A DNA stretch of 64,000 nucleotides from an uncultured Clostridium sp. (GCA_900540255.1 UQFE01000002.1:62001-126000), one strand, 5' to 3'. Positions 19,066 through 28,738 are shown, numbered from the stretch's first letter. The notes: generated from the sequence alone by a model not told the origin. Numbers and translations are program-made.

Positions 19066-20163
19066 TTATACATTAAATCTGAAGTTTACAACATCTCCAT
19101 CTTTCATTACATAATCTTTACCTTCTAATCTGTAAAGACCTTTTTCTTTAGCTGCTGATTCTGAACCACATGCAACTAAATCATCATATGCAACAACTTC
19201 AGCTCTAATAAATCCTCTTTCAATATCTGAGTGAATTTTCCCAGCAGCTGCTGGAGCTTTAGTTCCTTCTTTTATTGTCCAAGCTCTTACTTCTTGAACA
19301 CCTGCAGTTAAGTAGCTTATTAAACCTAATAATTTATATGAAGCTCTTATAAGCTTATCTAATCCTGATTCAGTTAATCCATATTCTTCTAACATTTCTG
19401 CTTTTTCTTCATCTTCTAATCCTGATAATTCTTCTTCAAGTTTAGCACATACAACTACAACTTCTGAATTTTCGTTTGCAGCATACTCCTTAACCATTTG
19501 AACATACTTATTATTAAGGTTTCCGCTCATCATATCATCTTCTGATATATTACAAGAATATAATACTGGCTTAGAAGTAATCATAAATAAAGATTTAACA
19601 AAAGCTTCTTCATCTTCATTTAACTCTAAAGTTCTTATTGGCTTATTAGCTTCTAAGTGTGCTTTTACTTTTTCCATTATTTCATATTCTGCTTTAGCTT
19701 TTTTATCTCCTGATCTAGCAAGTTTTACTCCCTTTTCCATTCTTCTTTCTAAAACTTCTAAGTCAGCAAATATTAACTCTAAGTTAATAGTATCTATATC
19801 TCTTATTGGATCTACTGAACCTTCAACGTGAACTACATTTTCATCTTCAAAGCATCTAACAGCATGTACTATAGCTTCTACTTCTCTTATGTGTGATAAG
19901 AATTTATTTCCTAACCCTTCACCTTTTGAAGCACCTTTAACTAATCCTGCAATATCATAAAACTCAACAGCAGTATAAACTTTTTTCTTTGTCCCATACA
20001 TTTTTTCTAATACGTCTAATCTAGTATCTGGTACACTAACAACACCAACATTTGGTTCTATTGTACAAAATGGATAGTTTGCTGATTCAGCTCCTGCTTT
20101 TGTTATAGCATTAAATAATGTACTTTTTCCTACGTTTGGTAGTCCTACAATCCCTAATCTCAT
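19066..20163 (-). CDS. ychF: YchF/Ola1-type ribosome-associated ATPase
   Basis: YchF is a TRAFAC-class P-loop NTPase that prefers ATP and binds the ribosome, with roles in stress response. The 365 residues are full length. They contain G1 [16 protein letters not shown], the YchF motif [11 protein letters not shown]3 [10 protein letters not shown] and a C-terminal TGS domain ([20 protein letters not shown]). A canonical sigma-A promoter lies 39 bp upstream and a strong terminator follows, so the gene is monocistronic. Confidence 0.95.
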   Translation of the reverse strand: MRLGIVGLPNVGKSTLFNAITKAGAESANYPFCTIEPNVGVVSVPDTRLDVLEKMYGTKKKVYTAVEFYDIAGLVKGASKGEGLGNKFLSHIREVEAIVHAVRCFEDENVVHVEGSVDPIRDIDTINLELIFADLEVLERRMEKGVKLARSGDKKAKAEYEIMEKVKAHLEANKPIRTLELNEDEEAFVKSLFMITSKPVLYSCNISEDDMMSGNLNNKYVQMVKEYAANENSEVVVVCAKLEEELSGLEDEEKAEMLEEYGLTESGLDKLIRASYKLLGLISYLTAGVQEVRAWTIKEGTKAPAAAGKIHSDIERGFIRAEVVAYDDLVACGSESAAKEKGLYRLEGKDYVMKDGDVVNFRFNV

Positions 20164-20201
20164 CTATATAACATCCTTTCGACCTTACTAATACTTCTAA
20201 G

Positions 20202-20230
20202 ATTATACTCTATAAGTAATTTTATTTCAA
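20202..20230 (-). promoter_or_regulatory. Sigma-A promoter for ychF
   Basis: Minus strand: -35 TTGAAA (20225-20230), 17-bp spacer, -10 TATAAT (20202-20207), 39 bp before the ATG. Confidence 0.8.
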
Positions 20231-20490
20231 TGATAAAATGTACGTTAATTATCCATAGTTTTCATTTTTATTACAAACTATCAATTGAATTTCCTTTTAC
20301 CTTTACTGATTTATTTATTAATATTGCTTTGTTATATATTTATATATTAATCAAGTCACTTCTTAATATGAATTTAACATTTATCACTTAATAATTATCT
20401 ATTTTTCTTATAATCTACATTTTCAAATATTGCAACATTTGTTTCTGAAATTATAATTTTTACTTTCTTTGCTTTATAACTTTTTGTTAA
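20231..20490. other. Intergenic region, nothing recognised
   Basis: AT-rich spacer between the ychF promoter and the terminator of the acetyltransferase gene. No open frame with an SD, no hairpin of note and no RNA motif was seen. Confidence 0.5.
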
Positions 20491-20518
20491 AAAAAATTCA
20501 GCTTTCACTGAATTTTTT
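20491..20518 (-). terminator. Terminator after the acetyltransferase gene
   Basis: Stem AAAAAATTCAG/CTGAATTTTTT with a six-base loop, 7 bp after the stop; T-runs on both sides could let it work on either strand. Confidence 0.8.
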
Positions 20519-20524
20519 AATACT

Positions 20525-21067
20525 TTATAAATATTTTATAATTTTAGCTGGATTTCCAGCCACTACAACATTATCTGGAACATCTTTAACAACTACAGAA
20601 CCAGCTGCTACAACTACATTATTTCCAATAGTTACTCCTGGTAATATAACTGAACTTCCACCAATCCATGCATTATTTCCAATAACCACAGGTTTTCCAT
20701 ATTCTAATCCAGATATTCTAGTTTGTGCATCTAATGGATGTGTAGCTGTATAAATACATACTCTTGGAGCTAACATACAATTATCACCTATAGTTACTTT
20801 ACAAACATCTAATATAACGCAATCATAGTTAGCAAAAAAGTTTTCTCCTACATAAATATTATATCCATAATCACAACGAAAATTAGGCTTTATACAAAAA
20901 TTTTCTCCTGTGCTTCCAAATAACTCTTTTAATATTTCACTTCTATTTTCTTCTGGTGAATTATTAAACTTCCACAAAATTCTTTGTGCTATATTATGTT
21001 CTTTAGTTAGCTCTTCATCACTTGCATAATATAATTCTCCAGCTAACATTTTTTCCTTTTCTGTCAT
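20525..21067 (-). CDS. maa: Maltose/galactoside O-acetyltransferase (left-handed beta-helix)
   Basis: Predicted acetyl-CoA-dependent sugar O-acetyltransferase of the Maa/LacA/NodL group. The N-terminal Maa domain reads [14 protein letters not shown]. Hexapeptide repeats fill residues 65-175, with the family loop [11 protein letters not shown] carrying the catalytic His, and the end [15 protein letters not shown]. The 180 residues are normal length. The gene stands alone with its own terminator. Substrate cannot be assigned from sequence. Confidence 0.88.
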   Translation of the reverse strand: MTEKEKMLAGELYYASDEELTKEHNIAQRILWKFNNSPEENRSEILKELFGSTGENFCIKPNFRCDYGYNIYVGENFFANYDCVILDVCKVTIGDNCMLAPRVCIYTATHPLDAQTRISGLEYGKPVVIGNNAWIGGSSVILPGVTIGNNVVVAAGSVVVKDVPDNVVVAGNPAKIIKYL

Positions 21068-21327
21068 ACTATTCTCCCTTAATATTTAATATTTCATTTA
21101 ATAATTTTATGTGTAAATTCATATTCTTTTGATTCTTCATTATTTTTATTGTAAATACAACTTACTTTAACATAATAAAAATAATTAAAATTACTATAAA
21201 ATTATTGTTAATATAAATCTTTTAATCTAAATATTAACTTAAAATACATTTTATATTTTATTTGTGTTAATTGTATACTAAAAACTCCTAAAAACAAGCT
21301 TATCATTGCCTTAATCCACTCATATAA

Positions 21328-21349
21328 AAAACTCCCAAAAGAAAGTTTT
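21328..21349 (-). terminator. Possible weak terminator after the ABC exporter genes
   Basis: Short stem AAAACT/AGTTTT with T-rich tail on the minus strand, 20 bp after the stop of the second ABC gene. The rest of 21068-21327 is AT-rich with no recognised feature; it must hold the acetyltransferase promoter. Confidence 0.4.
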
Positions 21350-21368
21350 AAACTAAACTTGTAACATT

Positions 21369-23150
21369 TCACTGATTCATAAAATTATATTGTGCCATAT
21401 ATAATTCATAATAAATTCCTCTTAATTTTAAGAGTTCTTCATGATTTCCCTCTTCTTCAATTTTTCCATTATTAATTACCATTATTTTATCACAATCTCT
21501 AATAGTTGAAAGCCTATGAGCAACTACAAAAGAAGTTCTTCCATAAAGTAATTTTTCTATTCCTTTTTGAACTAATTTTTCTGTTACTGTATCTATATTG
21601 GATGTTGCTTCATCTAAAATTAAAATACGAGGATTAGCAAGTAATGCTCTTGCAAATGATAGTAACTGTCTTTGTCCTAATGATAATCTAGAACCACGTT
21701 CATTTACTTCTGTCTTATATCCATTTTCAAGTTTCATAATAAATTCATGAGCATTAACCGCTTTTGCTGCATTAATTACTTCTTCATCAGTAGCATCTAA
21801 TCTTCCATATCTTATATTTTCCATAATAGTATCAGAAAATAAAAATGTATCTTGAAGCATTATTCCCATTTGACTTCTAAGAGATTCTAATTTAACATTT
21901 TTTATATTTTTCCCATCTATTAGCACTTCTCCAACTGTAGGATCATAAAACCTACTTATTAATGAAACAATTGTACTTTTCCCAGCCCCTGTTGCTCCAA
22001 CAAGTGCAATTTTTTCACCTTTATTAACTTTAAAATTAATATTTTTTAATACTTCATTATCATTATCATAAGCAAAAGAAACATCCCTAAATTCTACAGT
22101 TCCATTTATTTTACCAATACTTTTTGCAGCTTGCGAATTTTTAACTATTGGCTTTTGGTCTAATATATCAAATATCCTATCAGCAGCTGAAAAATTAGTA
22201 ATTAATGCGTTATAAAAACTTGATAAATTCATTATTGGTCTCCAAAACATCCCTACATACATAGAAAATGCAATTAATGTACCAATTGTAATTTCATTAT
22301 TTATAACCATCTTATATCCCAATCCAAAAACTACTATTGTTCCAACTCCCCATGATAATTCAACTAATGGCCAAAAGAAATCATTTAACATTACAGCTTT
22401 TATAAAAGAATCATTCAATTCTTTTACCATTCCTTTAAAATTATTTCTAGTTCCCTCTTCATTTGCAAACCCTTGTACAACTTTTATTCCTGAAAAATCT
22501 TCATGAGTAAACCCATTTAAATTTGATCTTTTATTTCTATATATTTCCCATCTTTTTCTTGAAAATATCTCAATTACAAAAATTGCAATCCCTAACAATG
22601 GAAGTAATGCAATACATGCTAATGCTAACTTGTAATTAAGAATAAGCATTATAACTGCAACACAAATTAAATTTAATAATTGAGGTATTAATGATTCAAT
22701 ACTTTGAGAAAACAAGCTTTTTAATGCATTAACATCTCCAACCACCCTTGCTAGTATTTTACCAACAGGCCTGCTATCAAAAAAATCAAAAGATAAGCTT
22801 TGTATATGTGTATATAATTCATGTCTTATATTAACTAAAATATTATTTGTAATTGAAGTTATCATTTTCCACCTTATTCTTGATAAGACCCATGCAACTA
22901 AGTTTAATATAATCAATGCTGCTCCTATAATTAGCAATCCTTTTACATTAAAATTTACAATATAATTATCAATAGCAACTTGTAATAACCATGGATTTAC
23001 TATTCCACTAACCATTACAAAAATCATAAGAATTATTATAATTAAAGCTTTAAATTTATAAGGCTTAAGATATTTTATAAGCTTCATAGTTAGTTCTTTT
23101 TTGCTTCTTCTTGTTATTTCTTCATCTTTCACAATTTCGTTATAACTCAT
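21369..23150 (-). CDS. ABC exporter half-transporter, subunit with full Walker B
   Basis: Type IV ABC exporter half: six membrane segments in the first 320 residues, then an ATPase domain with Walker A GATGAGKST, signature LSLGQRQLLSFARAL and Walker B ILILDEATSNID, so the catalytic Glu is present. The signature has Leu in place of the second residue of LSGGQ. The gene begins directly after the stop of the partner gene at 23151. Such pairs (BmrC/BmrD, LmrC/LmrD, TM287/288) form heterodimeric drug or lipid exporters. Substrate is unknown. The 593-residue product is slightly longer at the N-terminus than its partner. Confidence 0.9.
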   Translation of the reverse strand: MSYNEIVKDEEITRRSKKELTMKLIKYLKPYKFKALIIIILMIFVMVSGIVNPWLLQVAIDNYIVNFNVKGLLIIGAALIILNLVAWVLSRIRWKMITSITNNILVNIRHELYTHIQSLSFDFFDSRPVGKILARVVGDVNALKSLFSQSIESLIPQLLNLICVAVIMLILNYKLALACIALLPLLGIAIFVIEIFSRKRWEIYRNKRSNLNGFTHEDFSGIKVVQGFANEEGTRNNFKGMVKELNDSFIKAVMLNDFFWPLVELSWGVGTIVVFGLGYKMVINNEITIGTLIAFSMYVGMFWRPIMNLSSFYNALITNFSAADRIFDILDQKPIVKNSQAAKSIGKINGTVEFRDVSFAYDNDNEVLKNINFKVNKGEKIALVGATGAGKSTIVSLISRFYDPTVGEVLIDGKNIKNVKLESLRSQMGIMLQDTFLFSDTIMENIRYGRLDATDEEVINAAKAVNAHEFIMKLENGYKTEVNERGSRLSLGQRQLLSFARALLANPRILILDEATSNIDTVTEKLVQKGIEKLLYGRTSFVVAHRLSTIRDCDKIMVINNGKIEEEGNHEELLKLRGIYYELYMAQYNFMNQ

Positions 23151-24887
23151 CTAAATCACCTCTTCTTCTAGTAAATTAAAATCTCTAAATTGGTCGTTAT
23201 AAATATCATAATATCTTCCCTTTTTCTTTAAGAGTTCATCATGAGTACCACTTTCCTTTATCTGTCCATCCTCTAAATATATAATTAAATCTGCATTTTT
23301 AACTGCTGAAATTCTATGCGCTATTATAAATGTTGTACTTTCATGCTTCCTATTTGAAAGATTTTTTAATAATTCATGTTCAGTTTCCATATCTAATGCT
23401 GATGTTGAATCATCTAAAATTAATATTTTAGCTTTTCTAACTAATGCCCTTGCAATAGCTATCCTTTGCTTTTGTCCCCCAGAAAGACCTATTCCTCTTT
23501 CTCCTATTTCAGTATTATATCCTAATTCTAACCCTTCAATAAATTCATTAGCACATGCTAATTTACTAGCTTCCTTTATTTCTTCAAAACTTGTATTTTC
23601 ATTGCTAAACTTTATATTATTTAAAATCGTTTCAGAAAATAAGAATGTTTCCTGCGGAACAATGGCCATATTTTTTCTTAAAAATTCTAAGTTATATTCT
23701 TTTATATCAATTCCATCAATTTTTATACTACCTTTACAAGTATCATAGTACCTACCAATTAAATTTATTAAAGAAGATTTTCCAGCGCCTGTTGCTCCCA
23801 TTATAGCTACTGTACTTCCTGCTTTTATATCTAAATTTATATTTTTTAATACTAATTTATCATCATATTTAAAGTTAACACCTTCAAATTTTATATTACC
23901 TTTAATATTTTTAACATCTTTAAAGTTTTCTTTAGTTTTAATACTAGGATCCTTATCCATTATTGCAAAAATTTTATTTGCAGATGACACTGTTCTTGAA
24001 AGTAAGTCTGTTAGTTCTCCAAGCATTCTCATTGGCCATATCAAATTCCATATATATCCATTAAATGCAACTAATATACCTATGCTTACTTCACCATCCA
24101 TTACGAGAAATCCACCTAAAACAATCATTATAACAAGTGCAATATTTGTTAAGAACTCTATTGGTGGAAAATAATCACCTATTATTTTTGCTTGCTCCAT
24201 ATTTAAATCATAATAAACTTTATTCATCTTTAAAAATTTATTTATTTCATATTTTTCTCTTGAAAAAGCCTTAACAAGTTTTATTCCTGCAATATCTTCT
24301 TGAGCAATAGTATTAATTTCAGCTGTTTGATCACTTATTTTGCTATAGATTTCTCCAAACTTCTTTTCTAATTTTATTCCTATAAATCCAATTGGAATCA
24401 TTACAATAAAACAAGCTAAAGCTAACTTATAATTTAAAACAAATAGTATTATTGTTGAAATCACAAAGTAAATTATATTTTCAATAAAAAGTCTCATTCC
24501 ATATCCTATTGTTTGCCATATATTCTCTGCATCCTCACCTATTCTTGACATCAATTCCCCTGTATTCATATTATCAAAATATTCAAATTCTAATGTTTGA
24601 ATATGTGCAAACAAATCATTTTTTATATCTTGATGTACCCAGCTACTTAATACATCATATAAAAATTCTTTTCCATATCCTAACATTGCCTTTATGACAG
24701 TTATAATCACTATCCATACTAATACTGAAACAATAACATTTTGATCTCCTTTCATTAATCCACTATCTATGAATACTTGTTGTAAATATGGAAGAAATAA
24801 ATCTACTCCTATAACTATCAACATGCACATTGTTCCAATAATAACAGTTCCCTTATATTTAGAAACATACCTAAGTATCCTCTTCAT
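23151..24887 (-). CDS. ABC exporter half-transporter, subunit with degenerate Walker B
   Basis: Type IV ABC exporter half of 578 residues: six membrane segments (to about 310) and an ATPase domain with Walker A GATGAGKSS, signature LSGGQKQRIAIARAL and Walker B ILILDDSTSALD. Asp replaces the catalytic Glu, the mark of the degenerate ATP site in heterodimeric exporters. It is the first gene of the pair and has an AAGGGGGAAG SD. Its upstream region holds a group II intron remnant that ends about 78 bp before the ATG, which could affect its promoter. Confidence 0.9.
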   Translation of the reverse strand: MKRILRYVSKYKGTVIIGTMCMLIVIGVDLFLPYLQQVFIDSGLMKGDQNVIVSVLVWIVIITVIKAMLGYGKEFLYDVLSSWVHQDIKNDLFAHIQTLEFEYFDNMNTGELMSRIGEDAENIWQTIGYGMRLFIENIIYFVISTIILFVLNYKLALACFIVMIPIGFIGIKLEKKFGEIYSKISDQTAEINTIAQEDIAGIKLVKAFSREKYEINKFLKMNKVYYDLNMEQAKIIGDYFPPIEFLTNIALVIMIVLGGFLVMDGEVSIGILVAFNGYIWNLIWPMRMLGELTDLLSRTVSSANKIFAIMDKDPSIKTKENFKDVKNIKGNIKFEGVNFKYDDKLVLKNINLDIKAGSTVAIMGATGAGKSSLINLIGRYYDTCKGSIKIDGIDIKEYNLEFLRKNMAIVPQETFLFSETILNNIKFSNENTSFEEIKEASKLACANEFIEGLELGYNTEIGERGIGLSGGQKQRIAIARALVRKAKILILDDSTSALDMETEHELLKNLSNRKHESTTFIIAHRISAVKNADLIIYLEDGQIKESGTHDELLKKKGRYYDIYNDQFRDFNLLEEEVI

Positions 24888-24919
24888 TTTTCTTCCCCCT
24901 TATAATTGTAATTTTTTAC

Positions 24920-25252
24920 TCACCTTTTCTTCCTTTTATAAACACAAACTCCCACCTTAAAAAAATCGAGTAGGAAGAAAATAATTATTTTATTTTCCGT
25001 CCTCTCACACCACAGTGCATACCGGCCTGGTACACGGCGGTTCTTTAAGTTTAATGAAATTGCTAGAAGTAAGTTTTCTCTTGATAATATTCTTTCCAAT
25101 GAACCATACTCAACTTCACTTGTTTCTCCCTTTAAAGTTGCCGAGAATTCTCTATGCACTCTTTGCCTATCTTCGAGTTCCACTCTACCCTTAGCACTAG
25201 AGCCTAAATATTTAGTTTTCTGCAATCTCTGATTATTCTGCGAAACTTTCAA
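24920..25252 (-). pseudogene. ltrA: Group II intron reverse transcriptase, N-terminal remnant
   Basis: The frame opens with TTG AAA GTT TCG CAG after an AAGGAGG SD and gives MKVSQNNQRLQKTKYLG followed by YGSLERILSRENLLLA, the N-terminus of clostridial group II intron-encoded proteins. After about 65 residues it runs straight into the 3' RNA part of the intron (CRT-like text RYALWCER is domain V read through). The palm, maturase and endonuclease regions are missing. The frame then continues past the intron 3' end, so the 110-residue frame is not a functional protein. Confidence 0.75.
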
Positions 25253-25672
25253 AACTCAAAACCTCCTTAAAGTTCAGTCCTTCGTCCCCTATCACCATTA
25301 GCTGAGTTACTATGACTTATGCTAACTTCTTATAGTTAAGCTACATATCACTATGTAGGTTATTGCTTTAGAAATTCATCTTTATTAGCAATGTATCTAT
25401 CAGACCTCCTCAGGTAAGAACAACAACCTTCATCTCATATATCTGCTACATTTACTCCTAAAGTTTTGGGTAGTGTTGGACTTTGTTTTGTATTACAAAC
25501 TCGTCCGACTTTAGTAAGCCTTGTATGTAGTTCGTTTTCCTCAGACCAAGACTTCGCCTATGACTTCCTTCAGATTCCAGCTCACGATGGACATCCTTGT
25601 CCTTGGCTAGTGGTTCCCACTACCAAGCCTACAACGGACTTTCAGCATCAAGTTGTTGCCCATGCTGGGCAC
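24965..25672 (-). mobile_element. Internally deleted group II intron
   Basis: Minus-strand 5' end GTGCCCAGCATGGGCA at 25672 and the block GCCAAGGACAAGGATGTCC then GTGAGCTGGAATCTGAAGG are hallmarks of a group II intron 5' region. The 3' part has GAACCGCCGTGTACC, GCACTGTGGTGTGAGAGG (domain V) and a domain VI hairpin ending CCTACTCGAT at 24965. The whole is about 708 bp against roughly 2 kb or more for intact relatives; the loss is in the reverse-transcriptase frame at about 25060-25080. The 5' end lies just after a hairpin with a T-rich tail, the site type favoured by group IIC introns. Confidence 0.8.
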
Positions 25673-25678
25673 ATAATA

Positions 25679-25714
25679 ATAAAAGGCCATGATTACTCCA
25701 CGACCTTTTATTAT
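25679..25714 (-). terminator. Hairpin with T-rich tail before the intron
   Basis: Minus-strand RNA pairs GGUCGUG with CAUGGCC (two G:U) inside AAAA/UUUU, then UUUUAUUAUUAU, directly followed by the intron 5' end. A related but weaker sequence (GGTCGTGGTTATTATCAC) lies 55 bp upstream at about 25742-25768, so the unit is partly duplicated. Confidence 0.6.
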
Positions 25715-25790
25715 TAAATATACTAACTTTAAACATAAAAAATAGCTGTGATAATAACCACGACCTCCATAAACAAATCTTATTACATAT

Positions 25791-25821
25791 CTTTTTAATA
25801 AATATAATATTTATTAAAAAG
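25791..25821. repeat. Perfect 31-bp AT-only palindrome with a one-base centre
   Basis: Arms of 15 bp (CTTTTTAATAAATAT and its complement) flank a single A. It covers the end of the short frame at 25795-25914. It may be a hairpin terminator or cruciform site. Confidence 0.6.
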
Positions 25822-25914
25822 ACTCCTAGAGATAGGGTTATTAAAAATATTATTGTTATATTTACTTATAATTAAATTAAACATTCCTTTTAAATTTATA
25901 TAAGATTTTAACAT
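25795..25914 (-). CDS. Possible 39-residue peptide
   Basis: An ATG at 25914 is preceded at seven bases by GAAGGAGGTAGG, one of the best SD sequences in the window. The frame gives 39 residues starting MLKSYINLKGMFNLII and ending LFNKYYIY, rich in Asn, Ile and Tyr. I do not recognise it. The frame ends inside a 31-bp palindrome, and a repeated hairpin follows, which fits a small independent transcript. It could equally be a chance frame or the head of a decayed gene. Confidence 0.4.
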   Translation of the reverse strand: MLKSYINLKGMFNLIISKYNNNIFNNPISRSLFNKYYIY

Positions 25915-26050
25915 ATTCCTACCTCCTTCATTAATAATATATTTCCATTATATTCCTTTAATAGCTTCTTGTCAATTTTTTCTATATATTTTCTTTATTT
26001 TCCATGTGTAATATTTTCGGCTCTACAAAAGATATTATTAGGAGGTGATA

Positions 26051-26860
26051 ATGTTGAAAAAAAATAAATTCTCCTTTTTATTAGTATCAATTTTTGTTTT
26101 AATTTCTTTAATTGTAAGCAATGCCTATGCTTATTCAAAATATTCAATCGGTGATGATTTTGAATTGAATTGGTACTTTGTTAACAGAGGCAAAGATTTA
26201 ATGCCTGAATGTCCTAAAGAAGCAACAGGACTTTTATCTAAATATAATGCTTATTATTTAGGCGATACTAATGAAAAAGTAATTTACTTAACTTTTGATG
26301 AAGGTTATGAAAATGGATATACAGCAAAAATATTAGATATACTTCGTGATGAAAAAGTTCCTGCTGCTTTTTTTGTTGTAAAACCATATATAGTTCAAAA
26401 TCCTGAAATAGTTAAAAGAATGGCTGATGAAGGTCATTTAGTATGTAATCACTCTAACCACCATCCATCAATGGCAAGTGTTACAGATCCACAAAAATTC
26501 AAAGCTGAATTTATAGATGTAGAAAATGCTTACAAAGAAGTCGTTGGTAGCGATATGCCTAAATTTTTTAGACCACCTATGGGCAAATATTCTATTAATT
26601 CATTAAAGAAAACTAATGATTTAGGATATAAAAGTATTTTTTGGAGTTTTGCCTACAAAGATTGGATTATAGACAATCAGCCTAGCGAAGAAGTCGCCAT
26701 AAAAAAAATAACACAAGGTGTTCATCCTGGATGCATAATGTTATTACATGCAGTTTCAAAAACAAATACTGCTGTTTTAAAAACTGTAATACAACAAATT
26801 AGAGCTGATGGCTATGAATTTAAACCTCTTACTGATTTACCTGAATACCAATCACAATAA
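26051..26860 (+). CDS. pdaA: PdaA-type polysaccharide (muramic) deacetylase
   Basis: PdaA removes the N-acetyl group from muramic acid so that muramic-delta-lactam can form in the spore cortex. The 269 residues have a signal peptide (about 5-27, ending NAYAYS), then a NodB domain with YLTFDEGYENGYT, the metal ligands in CNHSNHHPSM, FFRPPMGKYS and IMLLHAVS. The TFDxGYENGYT form is specific for PdaA against other NodB enzymes. The ATG at 26051 follows AGGAGGTGATA. In Bacillus the gene is transcribed in the forespore by sigma-G; no clear sigma-G box could be picked out. It is monocistronic. Confidence 0.9.
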   Translation: MLKKNKFSFLLVSIFVLISLIVSNAYAYSKYSIGDDFELNWYFVNRGKDLMPECPKEATGLLSKYNAYYLGDTNEKVIYLTFDEGYENGYTAKILDILRDEKVPAAFFVVKPYIVQNPEIVKRMADEGHLVCNHSNHHPSMASVTDPQKFKAEFIDVENAYKEVVGSDMPKFFRPPMGKYSINSLKKTNDLGYKSIFWSFAYKDWIIDNQPSEEVAIKKITQGVHPGCIMLLHAVSKTNTAVLKTVIQQIRADGYEFKPLTDLPEYQSQ

Positions 26861-26893
26861 AAATTAATATATAAAGCCTAAGTATTTCAAAAT

Positions 26894-26940
26894 AATAAAG
26901 CCGTAATATAAAGTTGAAAAACTTATATTACAGCTTTATT
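26894..26940. terminator. Bidirectional terminator between pdaA and the cyclodeaminase-family gene
   Basis: Long stem AATAAAGC-GTAATATAA-GTT with one C/T wobble and one bulged A, a short GAAA loop, and T-rich ends on both strands. It lies between convergent stops. Confidence 0.8.
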
Positions 26941-26942
26941 AT

Positions 26943-27575
26943 TTATATTCCATATTCTTTAACTATAATTTCTTTTTTATCTAATGACTTTTTAATTATT
27001 TCTCTACATTCTTCTGGAATATTTTCATATCCTTCTTTATTATATAAACTATTATAATTTACAAAAACATTAACTACTGCACTTTCTATAGCTGAATGTA
27101 AAAGTATTGCTGCTACTATAGCATCAGATGTTAAATTCTTATTTCCAAATTCAATAGCAAAATCTATATTATCATAAAATTTTAACGAATCTTTAGCTAA
27201 ATTTAAAGGGGATTCCATTGCTGCTATCGTCTTTTCTTTAATCATTTGTGATCTATATTTCTTTTCTACATCACTTTCTTTTGGAAGTTTAAATGTATCC
27301 ATTAACGCTGTAAAGGTTTCCCTATCTGTTTCCATATAGGAAATACTTTTACTTATAAATTCTTCACATTTTACTTTTAAACTTTTCATTTTTTCTTTAT
27401 TTTCATGATTTAAATTTTCAAATGATTTTTTATCTACAGTAAATGAATATACCATAGAATTTAAAGCTCCTGCTAATGCTGAAACTAATGCAGCTGTACT
27501 TCCGCCTCCTGGTGATGGTAAATCTGTTTTTAATTCATATAAAAACTTATCTATTGAATAATCCTTAAAATACAT
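26943..27575 (-). CDS. fchA: Cyclodeaminase/cyclohydrolase family protein (FchA-like)
   Basis: The family includes formimido-THF cyclodeaminase and the clostridial methenyl-THF cyclohydrolase FchA, acting in one-carbon folate metabolism. The 210 residues have the signature DLPSPGGGSTAALVSALAGALNSMV (read as SPGGGSTAALVSALAGAL), an all-helical pattern, and the usual length. FchA is normally beside folate genes; here it heads away from pdaA and follows glycosyltransferase genes 13 bp upstream, with an AGAGGTG SD. The exact reaction is inferred. Confidence 0.8.
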   Translation of the reverse strand: MYFKDYSIDKFLYELKTDLPSPGGGSTAALVSALAGALNSMVYSFTVDKKSFENLNHENKEKMKSLKVKCEEFISKSISYMETDRETFTALMDTFKLPKESDVEKKYRSQMIKEKTIAAMESPLNLAKDSLKFYDNIDFAIEFGNKNLTSDAIVAAILLHSAIESAVVNVFVNYNSLYNKEGYENIPEECREIIKKSLDKKEIIVKEYGI

Positions 27576-27587
27576 ATTAACACCTCT

Positions 27588-28733
27588 TTATCTTATAACT
27601 TTTTTATAAACATTTATTATTTTTTTTATTATAACATTTGCACTAAACTTTTCAGTACAATAATTTCTTAAACTTTCTGGATTATATTTATTATAATTCT
27701 CCCTTACCTTTTCCATAGCTTGTGCTAATTTATTTACATTATCTATTTCAACTAATACTCCAACCTCTTCATTTATTATATCTTCTGCTCCACCATTAAA
27801 TGTTGCTATTACTGGTTTTCCACTTGCTAAAGCTTCAATATATACAACTCCAAAGGTTTCATATCTTGAAGGTAGTACAAATACATCACATTTATTCATC
27901 CAACTTGCTACCTCTTCTCTAGATAATGCTCCTGTAAATAATACTTGTGGTTCTACTCCATTTTCTTTTGCTATTCCCTTTAGCCATTCCTTTTGACTTC
28001 CATCTCCACCTATGACTAATTTAACATTTTTATTTTTATATACTTTTGCAAAAGATTTAATTAATGTATCAAACCCTTTTTCACCTTCTAAAAATGCAAC
28101 ACTGAAAAATGTAAAATCATTATTTTCTTTTTTAACATTTCTAATATCAAATAAAGATAAATCAACAAGATTTCCAATAACCTCTATATCATTTCTTCCT
28201 GCTAATTTTTCAATTTCCTTCTTTAAGCCATTTCCAACTGTTATTATCTTATCTGCAGTTTTATAAGAATCTATAATTCTTTTATAATAGCTTTTTCTTA
28301 CATAAACTCCTCTTTCTACAGAAGAATGTTCAGTAATAACTAATGGAATATTATATTTTTTTGCTATATAAGCTGCACTTATTCCACCCCATAGTGATGA
28401 TTGAGCGTGTATAATATCTATTTTACCTTCTTTTTTAGTAATTTCCTTATATAACTTTTCCATTCTTTTATCAAATACATTAAACATTAATGAACTTTTA
28501 GGTATAAAATTATAATTTTTATATCTATAAGTTCTTAATCCTTTTTCAATTTCAAAAAACAATCCACTTTTTTCTTTTATTTTGCCCATTAATGTTAATG
28601 GCCATATTTCGTTATAAGCAACAGTTACTTTTACTCCACTTTCTTGAAGTTTATTAGCTTGTTCTCTAAAAAAACTACCATGAACTTTATTTCTTGAATT
28701 ATCATACCAAGAAGGTATAAACATAACATGCAT
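27588..28733 (-). CDS. GT4-type glycosyltransferase
   Basis: A GT-B fold retaining glycosyltransferase of 381 residues. The N-terminal domain shows KVHGSFFREQANKLQESG and IDIIHAQSSLWGG; the C-terminal donor-binding domain shows VIGGDGSQKEWL and the EX7E-type CDVFVLPSRYETFGVVYIEALASGKPVI (seen as SRYETFGVVYIEALASG). It is cytoplasmic or membrane-peripheral. It is the last of a run of envelope-polysaccharide genes and lies 5 bp after the next glycosyltransferase. Acceptor and donor are unknown. Confidence 0.88.
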   Translation of the reverse strand: MHVMFIPSWYDNSRNKVHGSFFREQANKLQESGVKVTVAYNEIWPLTLMGKIKEKSGLFFEIEKGLRTYRYKNYNFIPKSSLMFNVFDKRMEKLYKEITKKEGKIDIIHAQSSLWGGISAAYIAKKYNIPLVITEHSSVERGVYVRKSYYKRIIDSYKTADKIITVGNGLKKEIEKLAGRNDIEVIGNLVDLSLFDIRNVKKENNDFTFFSVAFLEGEKGFDTLIKSFAKVYKNKNVKLVIGGDGSQKEWLKGIAKENGVEPQVLFTGALSREEVASWMNKCDVFVLPSRYETFGVVYIEALASGKPVIATFNGGAEDIINEEVGVLVEIDNVNKLAQAMEKVRENYNKYNPESLRNYCTEKFSANVIIKKIINVYKKVIR

Positions 28734-28738
28734 AATGA

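Noticed and set aside
25466-25717. Plus-strand open frame of 83 codons
   Set aside because: It is the antisense of the group II intron 5' region and has no SD.
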